This document shows, one piece after another, positions 58,146 through 64,000 of a stretch of 64,000 bases of DNA. The notes under the pieces were generated by a model. It had not been told where the DNA came from. It made no database searches and worked only from the letters and a program-made list of their open reading frames with translations. Position numbers and translations under genes: made by a program. Position 1 is the first letter of the stretch. The number at the start of each line of letters is the position of its first letter. This stretch comes from Dryomyza anilis (taxonomy: Eukaryota > Arthropoda > Insecta > Diptera > Dryomyzidae), in assembly GCA_951804985.1 (NCBI GenBank), contig OX638134.1:1984001-2048000 (forward strand). Reading direction: 5' to 3'.

Positions 58146-58362
58146 CCCGAAGTTTGTATCAATAGCTGTCTGGTTTTTTCCCATCCCTCAATACAACATT
58201 TTCGGCATGCTGTTGGCAGTTAGAAAACATTTTTTCGAAATATTTTAAGCAGACAAAGTCGGAGTTTGTATCAAAATATGCCATCTACCTATTATCTGCC
58301 GGGAATCTATTTAACAAATACTCAAAATTTAAAAGCATACTATGCTATTTCATTTATTTGTA

Positions 58363-58621
58363 AAGGGTTTTGCAACAGGGACGCTACAAAAGTAGAGCGA
58401 CAGAGACAGCAAACGACGCCATATTTCTTGCCGCTCTTTTGACATTTCTCTTCAGTAAGGTTTGCCATTTCATGATGAAAAGATATACGAGCCAACAACG
58501 AGTCGAATTTATTAAAATTTACTACCGAAATTCGAATTCGTATATCTTGCCATCATGAAATATGGCGTCGTTTGCTGTCCTTGTCGCTCTACTTTTGTAG
58601 CGTTCCTGTTGAAAAACCCTG
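58363..58621. mobile_element. snap-back MITE derived from the DD41D mariner element
   Basis: 259 bp flanked by TA. Both ends carry about 58 bp of the same inverted sequence, GGGTTTT(G/T)CAACAGG(G/A)ACGC then CTACAAAAGTAGAGCGAC. The left part continues through the start region of the transposase gene (the match to 21900-22058 inverted runs to about 58545). The right part is an inverted copy of the same 5' end. So both ends come from one end of the parent element. Confidence 0.85.
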
Positions 58622-60435
58622 TATGTTAGCCTGAACAAAGCCCGAAATATTCCCGATAAATCTCAAACATTTTGTTTTAAAACTAAATTTGTCTTAAAAC
58701 TAAATTTGTCTTAAAACTAAATTTGTCTTAAAACTAAAATGTAAATATTTTTTTTTTAAATTATCTTCTTCAATAAAATTAAAAATTCTCTTATTAAGTA
58801 TAAAATTTAAGTAAACGCCAAAAATTAAAAATCTTCTCTAAAATATGTCTTAGTATTTTCTTCTAAATTTTTAATTATATTTCCACTTTTTATATTTGCA
58901 GACAAAAATAATTGAACTTCCTTTGCCTTAAAATAAAATAACACGAAAAGTGGGTGAAATTTTTCTGTAGCACTTCCCGGAAACTCGACATATTTTCCAC
59001 GTGACAACCTCCTGTTGAACAGACGACTAATTTATCTTAAATTTGCTTTAAATGCAGATATCAAAGCATACAAAATCGTGAAAGAAAAACGTAATCTAAG
59101 AATTTGAAAGTTAAAATTTGAAATAACGAGCGGCAAAAACAAGGACTTCATGTGAAATGAAATGACTGCATATGAGAAGCAACGCAGTTGAAGGATTTTT
59201 AACTTTTCATTTGAATTAAAACCAAATGAGCTGCCGGCTATTGAAACCAGCTCAAGTATATAATACACCGTGCAACAAGTGAGTAGTATTTCGTATAATT
59301 TAAATAAATTTTAATTGGTATTTGTCTGGAAAGTCTGGGATTTGCAGGGTAGTTATTTTGTGTTTTAAAAAATATTCAGAAATAAGTTGAGCTCAGTTTA
59401 CAGAAGAGTGGGGTTCTAATGTGACTACGAAGTTGACTTTGGTTTTGTGCCTCGCAGCATTCAATGTCGTCTCTTGATTTCTTAGAGTATTCCAATGAAT
59501 TTCAATGTTATTTTTTAAATTAAAATTTCATGCAAAGCTGAGTTGTGTTGAGCATTTCATTGCGTGTATTTCGTGGTTATTGCTTTTTGTTGAATTTGCT
59601 CTTGGCTGAACGCAGTAGTTATTGGCAACGTGATATGCAGAGCCTCTAGGACGTTGTTGGCCAACAATATTTTCGGATTTTTTTTTGTAGCATTTCATTT
59701 TGTAAATATTTTGCATTTTACATTGAAAGTATTTTTATGTATTATATGCAATATATAAATTTAATGATGACGCATAACACGTACATATATTAAAATATGA
59801 AAATAATATAGTGGTTTCGGCATATTTAAAGTATGCAAAATGTTTAAGTCTGAATTATTAAAATTTGTATGCATTAATTTGCATATAATGTATGCTTTAA
59901 TATGCACGAAAAATTATGTATAATAATTTAATATATAAATGCTAAAATTCTATGATATAAATATAAAATATGCATTTAAAATATGTATTAAATTATACAC
60001 AATATGCATTAGTTATATGCAAAATATGCTCTCGAGTTTTATTTTTATTCGACTATTTCCATATAATGGTGAGTTTTGCATCCATAAATCAGACTTCTTG
60101 AAGCCTTAACTCCCTTCTATATGGATTCAAGAAGAAAAGTAAAATATGCATTTATTATTATGCAAAATATGCATTTATTTTTATTTAGAACTAGCAGGGA
60201 ACGAAGCTTCGCTACGAACGTTTTTTTTATTCATGTTATACTACGTTAGTAACCAAAAAGATATGTTGGCATTTTTTTTAATCTTTGCCTGTCGAAAAAC
60301 AAATTTGGGACATTTTCCAACATGAATCTGACACAATATGACATAGTGAAAACCAAGCATATGAATGATAATTCGCGCAAGTGTCTAATAACAGGCCCAA
60401 AAACTCTCTAAACTTAACACATCGGACATCACCAC
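58622..60435. other. unassigned sequence
   Basis: Contains the 17-bp repeat at 58679-58739, mixed DNA at 59400-59720 and a region (59740-60190) dense in TATGCA/ATGCAT words. No supported gene. Confidence 0.4.
58679..58739. repeat. 17-bp tandem repeat
   Basis: Three and a half perfect copies of AAAACTAAATTTGTCTT. Confidence 0.92.
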
Positions 60436-60720
60436 AACGGACATCACCCACACCTCAACTTAACACACCTGAAGTCACCACACCGTAACTCACCACTTCT
60501 TAACTCACCACAGTGTCAGTTATTACAGTGTTATCAATGATATTTCGCACATATGATTAGTAATCAGTCCACTACACCTAAATTCACCACATATTCACAA
60601 CACATAAACTCACCACACCTGAACTCACCACACTTGAACTCACCACACCTGAACTCACCACACTTGAACTCACCACACCTGAAATCACCACACCTGAACT
60701 CACCAATCCAAGACCCACCC
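60436..60720. repeat. 15-bp minisatellite (CACCACACCTGAACT)
   Basis: Clean units at 60600-60710; looser, diverged units start near 60436. Two alternating variants (CCTGAACT and CTTGAACT) occur in the clean part. Confidence 0.88.
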
Positions 60721-60995
60721 CACTAAAATTCGACATTAAAATATCTTTTCACTTTTCTCATTGTAAAATATAAATATATTATTTTGTTGAGCAGAATATT
60801 GAAAAATTTATTTGCTGTTGCAAAATATGTAATTATTTTTATCGAAAAATTCTGCATTTTTTGAAATTTGCATCAATGAATTCAAATTTACATAACATAA
60901 CGACAAACAATCTCATTCAGTTTCATTTATTCATAGACATATTTTTCAGTGTCAAACATAGACTTATATTAATATAGAGCTTCTTCAGGCAATAC

Positions 60996-61376
60996 CTAGA
61001 ATTTATCATTTTCAAAAGGATGCTAGAGGTGTCCAAAAGCGCTTGTAATCGGCACAAAACGTCCATTGCAATCGAAACCATCGATTGTTGCAACATCCTC
61101 AGCACTCAACTCAAAGCCAAAAACATCGAAATTCGAGGCAATGCGTCCCTTGTTCACCGACTTAGGGATGACAATGTTGCCACGTTGAATCTGATAGCGT
61201 ATGATAATCTATGCTGCGGTCTTGCCGGACTTCTCGGCAATGGCAATGATCTTAGCATCCTCCACCAATAAGGGATCGCCGACCTTTGCCCATGGACGAT
61301 TTGGCGATTTTCTTCTCCTTGCATAACTGCATCAGTTTCTTCTGCGTCAAATAGTGATGACACTCAACCTGCATCA
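60996..61376 (-). pseudogene. aldo-keto reductase C-terminal fragment, decayed
   Basis: Read on the minus strand. First segment: QVECHHYLTQKKL, the strand and helix that precede the cofactor loop in aldo-keto reductases (NADPH-dependent oxidoreductases with a TIM barrel). Then an internal deletion with a frame change near 61300 removes the part normally holding the YSPLGS-type loop. Next NRPWAKVGDP, IPKSVNKGRI (the NADPH-phosphate-binding Lys-Ser motif), SNFDVFGFELS and IDGFDCNGRFV. In-frame TAG codons lie at 61209-61211 and 61023-61025; the natural stop is at 60996-60998. Only the last third of a roughly 320-residue protein remains. No introns are visible, so it may be a processed copy or a single old exon. 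It is the only host-type protein remnant I recognise here. Confidence 0.88.
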
Positions 61377-61490
61377 ATCGTGACTCAAATCAAACCTGAC
61401 TTAATCGTCACTATCATGCCAAAGGGGCGAATGTGAAATTTTTGACATTTGCGTTTTTTTTACATTTTATAATGTAGTATAATTAAAATA
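61377..61490. other. short spacer
   Basis: Between the reductase remnant and SINE copy 4; nothing recognised. Confidence 0.5.
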
Positions 61491-61790
61491 TAATAGTTTG
61501 GCACTACAGTCCTAGATGGACTTAGGCCGAGCTCTCTCACCATTTTTAGCTGTGCGTGTTATATTTGTACTCAAAGTGGTGGGATCTACAGTTTATTGCC
61601 GAATCCAAACGGCGGGTGAGAGCTTTTCATAGGCAATGTTTTACTCTCGTAGGTTTGCCATTTACTGCCGAGAGGTAGCGCGGTATAGAAAAATGTTTCT
61701 ATGAAAAGATGTTGTGAGCCCCAGTCCAGGCTTGAACCGGGGACCTTTCGGCTCGCAGTCCAACGCACTAATCACTGAGCTACCGCGGCT
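61491..61790 (-). mobile_element. tRNA-derived SINE, copy 4
   Basis: Tail TAATAGTTTGGCACTACAGT at the left, head GAGCTACCGCGGCT at the right. Same family as the other three. I could not see a clear target-site duplication, so it may be older. Confidence 0.88.
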
Positions 61791-61896
61791 ACTCCTCAAG
61801 TATACTGTGTCAATATTGTGTGTGGTTTTGTTGGATATTTCAAAGTCAAAACCCAAAGGGCGAATTCGAAAAATTTCAAATCTTGTCATGCAAAAA

Positions 61897-62170
61897 GGGC
61901 GAATCTCTTGGTTTTTTTGTCATAACTTTTTACTGGTACAAGATAAAATAGTGATGTAAATGCTTGAATGGTTTGTTTTTAAAGCACCTAACGATTGGCA
62001 TTATTATTTAAAAATAATTTTTGTTATTTGCAAAAAAAATGTTTGGCAACTTATTTTTAAATAATGACGCCAATGCATAGGTGCTTTAAAAACAAATAAA
62101 AAATTGTATTATACTACTATTTTATCTTGTACCAATAAAAATGTATGGCAAAAAAACGAAAATATTCGCC
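61897..62170. mobile_element. palindromic MITE, tandem copy 1
   Basis: Two arms of about 125-135 bp meeting near 62035, sharing TACAAGATAAAATAGT, GTTTTTAAAGCACCTA and ATTATTTAAAAATAA. The outer end is GCGAAT(C/A)T. Non-coding. Confidence 0.82.
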
Positions 62171-62495
62171 TGACAATATTTTCAATTTTTTGAATTTTGC
62201 AGTTTAAAAGCGATAACATTTTATTGGAACAAGATAAAAGAGTTATTTAATGGCATTATTTGTTTGTTTTTAAAGCACCTATCGATTGGCACCATTATTT
62301 AAAATAATTTTCGATATATGTATTTTTCTTGCAAATAACAAAAATTTCGATAATTTTTAATAATGATGCAAATCGCTAGGTGCTTTAAAATAAAACAATT
62401 AATACCTTTACGTCACTATTTTATCATGCGCTAATAAAAAGTTATTGCATAAAAAACAAAAATATTTGCGTTTTGGTCAGAATATAGCCACGTAA
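62171..62495. mobile_element. palindromic MITE, tandem copy 2
   Basis: Same plan and words as copy 1 (AAAGCACCTA at about 62272, TAGGTGCTTTAAAA at about 62377), diverged, directly to its right. The arms are more diverged from each other than in copy 1. Confidence 0.75.
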
Positions 62496-64000
62496 AATCC
62501 GTATTTAAAATTCAGTATGTTGTCCAAATTCAAAGATATTTTATATAAGTTATGCTAATTGATGAATAAACCAAAATAAAAAAAAAATATTCAAAAAAAT
62601 AATGCTTACTATTTTTTAAAGCACTTCAAACTTTATAATTTGATTTCCCAACATTTCTAAAAATGCATATTAGTGACGATATGTAAATGCATAAAATATG
62701 TCAAATATGCACATACATAAATCTAATTACAATTTGTAAATTTTAAAAGTTCTTTCCATTGTTAAAATAAAAACTGTTGCATAGTTTTAGGCGCAAAGTA
62801 ATTACATTAAAACTCAAGTCCTTGATTAAACGTTGCACTGACTCAGTGCGAGTGCAATTTGAAACACACACCAAATAACTAAAGAAATGAATTCGTCTGA
62901 AATCTTTTCAGAACAGAACACACCGTGCATTGTGTGACTCACTCTCGCAATTAGAGGCTCACACATGAGCACTTAAGCATGCATGTATTTGCATTCGTGT
63001 TAGTGTGTGTGTGTGTGTCATGTAGAGCTCAAGTGCTTAACTTTTGACACCAGCGACAGCGTAAGCGCCGCGGAACAAACTGAATTGTTTTGTCTGTCAA
63101 ACATAAGGCACACAGTCACACAGAAGGACAAACAGAAGCACGGACGGACTGACTGACACACATACAGTAGCAGCAGACACACGCACAATTCATGCTGTTA
63201 GTGTTGCTCAGCAACAGAGGCAGCCACGGGAGCAATGGCAACAGAAGGGTTCGAGTGCTACATGACAAAACTTTGCCTTGAGGCAACGCATTGTTTACAG
63301 TCTTGTAAACAGGGTGTTTTGTTAGTTGTTACAGCCTCCCTCCTTCAACTTGAAGTCAAGACGAAACTTTAAGGCGGAGGCTGTTTTAAATTTTAGGCCT
63401 TTTGGTAGGCAGCAGCCTATTTACACTTTAAAAGTTTTCGACCGAATGACTTTAATGAATTTATTCACAGACACTACTACAAAATACCTTTTTCATTTCT
63501 TAATTTTTAATTTTTTATTTTGTGAATTTTTCATTGGCTGCTATTTCATTTTATACTATTTCGCTGCTCCTATTCACAGAATTTTTACGATGAGATTAAT
63601 GACGTACAATGCCATAAATGTCCTACTTCTTCTGGCGTCAGCATTTACCTCAGTGTTTTTGCTATGCCAAGAACTGAACCGTCAAATGGATTAAAATTTA
63701 CATAAGTCAGTCAGTCACCCACGCCCCAAGTAGTCATCGCAACGCAAGTGGATTTTTTTTTCTCATTTTTATTGCTTTTGATTCGCTCTCGTATTTTGTG
63801 ATTTTTATTTGATTTGAATAGAAAATGTTTTCATGCTGAAATTGCATTCCATTCGAATTTGCAGACAACGATGTAGGTATTTTTTTTGTTTTCACCGTTG
63901 CACTTTACGCAAAATTGCTCTGCCGTGTGCTCTGAATAAACAGCGCCTTTTGATTTGTTTAACGAAGAAAGAGAAGTGATTTTTGAATGCTTTCAATGCG
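62496..64000. other. unassigned sequence with a mixed-composition block
   Basis: 62810-63310 has balanced composition with CA/GT repeats (a (GT)n of about 8 units at 63003-63019), CAGACGGAC words and no repeat partner noticed. A 122-codon frame at 63326-63694 has two hydrophobic stretches but no recognisable family; not called as a gene. Confidence 0.4.

Larger units (their letters stand above)
56909..58272. mobile_element. possible composite element bounded by GATACAAACTCCG inverted repeats
   Basis: GATACAAACTCCG at 56909-56921 is mirrored by CGGAGTTTGTATC at 58260-58272. Between them are the 56934-57720 MITE and a 195-bp direct duplication. Only 13 bp of inverted match, so this is tentative. 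Confidence 0.35.

Noticed and set aside
63326..63694. 122-codon frame with two hydrophobic segments
   Set aside because: The hydrophobic parts come from T-rich text; no family or start context supports a gene.

Overview
This is a gene-poor, very AT-rich stretch of an animal nuclear genome. It most likely comes from a higher fly, possibly a tephritid-type fruit fly. That is an inference from four things: a copia-type retroelement with the half-tRNA primer site typical of insect copia elements, a mariner-type transposase with DD41D spacing (the rosa-like group first described in tephritids), many palindromic MITEs, and CA/GT and CAG-type simple repeats. I found no host gene that looks intact. 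The window reads as a long intergenic or intronic region filled with layered mobile elements, satellites and low-complexity DNA.

Layout. 352-4681: a copia-type LTR retrotransposon with identical 186-bp LTRs but three lesions in its coding region. 5250-7480: two 470-530 bp arms in inverted orientation, each with about 41-bp subrepeats (foldback-like); a third copy at 8730-9480 is split by a tRNA-derived SINE. 10760-12165: A-rich, AAAT and T-rich simple DNA. 13707-14420, 37691-38994 and 54640-55090: elements with GTAAAGTGGG-type ends; one carries what looks like a decayed Tigger/pogo-like C-terminus. 16588-17684: an element with a perfect 15-bp inverted repeat, tandem subrepeats and two tRNA-like boxes. 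20871-22058: a DD41D mariner-type element with one in-frame stop; 58363-58621 is a snap-back MITE made from its 5' end. 24219-24616, 29635-29995 and perhaps 46557-46811: a MITE family with CCAGT..GCCAT ends. 24735-25895: a tandemly duplicated A-rich segment of about 560 bp. 32685-34015 and 41245-42870: two arrays of one 19-bp satellite. 43990-45063: a TIR element with 42-bp subrepeats. 48640-49600: a tandem array of about 122 bp. 50462-51840: T/G-rich low-complexity DNA. 56909-58272: a possible composite element. 60996-61376: a decayed aldo-keto reductase C-terminal fragment on the minus strand. 61897-62495: two tandem palindromic MITEs.

Four SINE copies (8751-9056 plus; 32248-32552, 37020-37322 and 61491-61790 minus) share a tRNA-like head and a TTA-type tail. 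Three have visible target-site duplications of 7-10 bp. Nesting gives a partial relative chronology: SINE inside foldback-like arm, SINE inside the loop of a palindromic MITE, CCAGT MITE inside a larger MITE, and mariner inside another repeat.

No stretch supports an intact host coding gene, tRNA, rRNA or CRISPR array. Long open frames outside the elements are low-complexity (T-rich or A-rich) or lack any recognisable domain.
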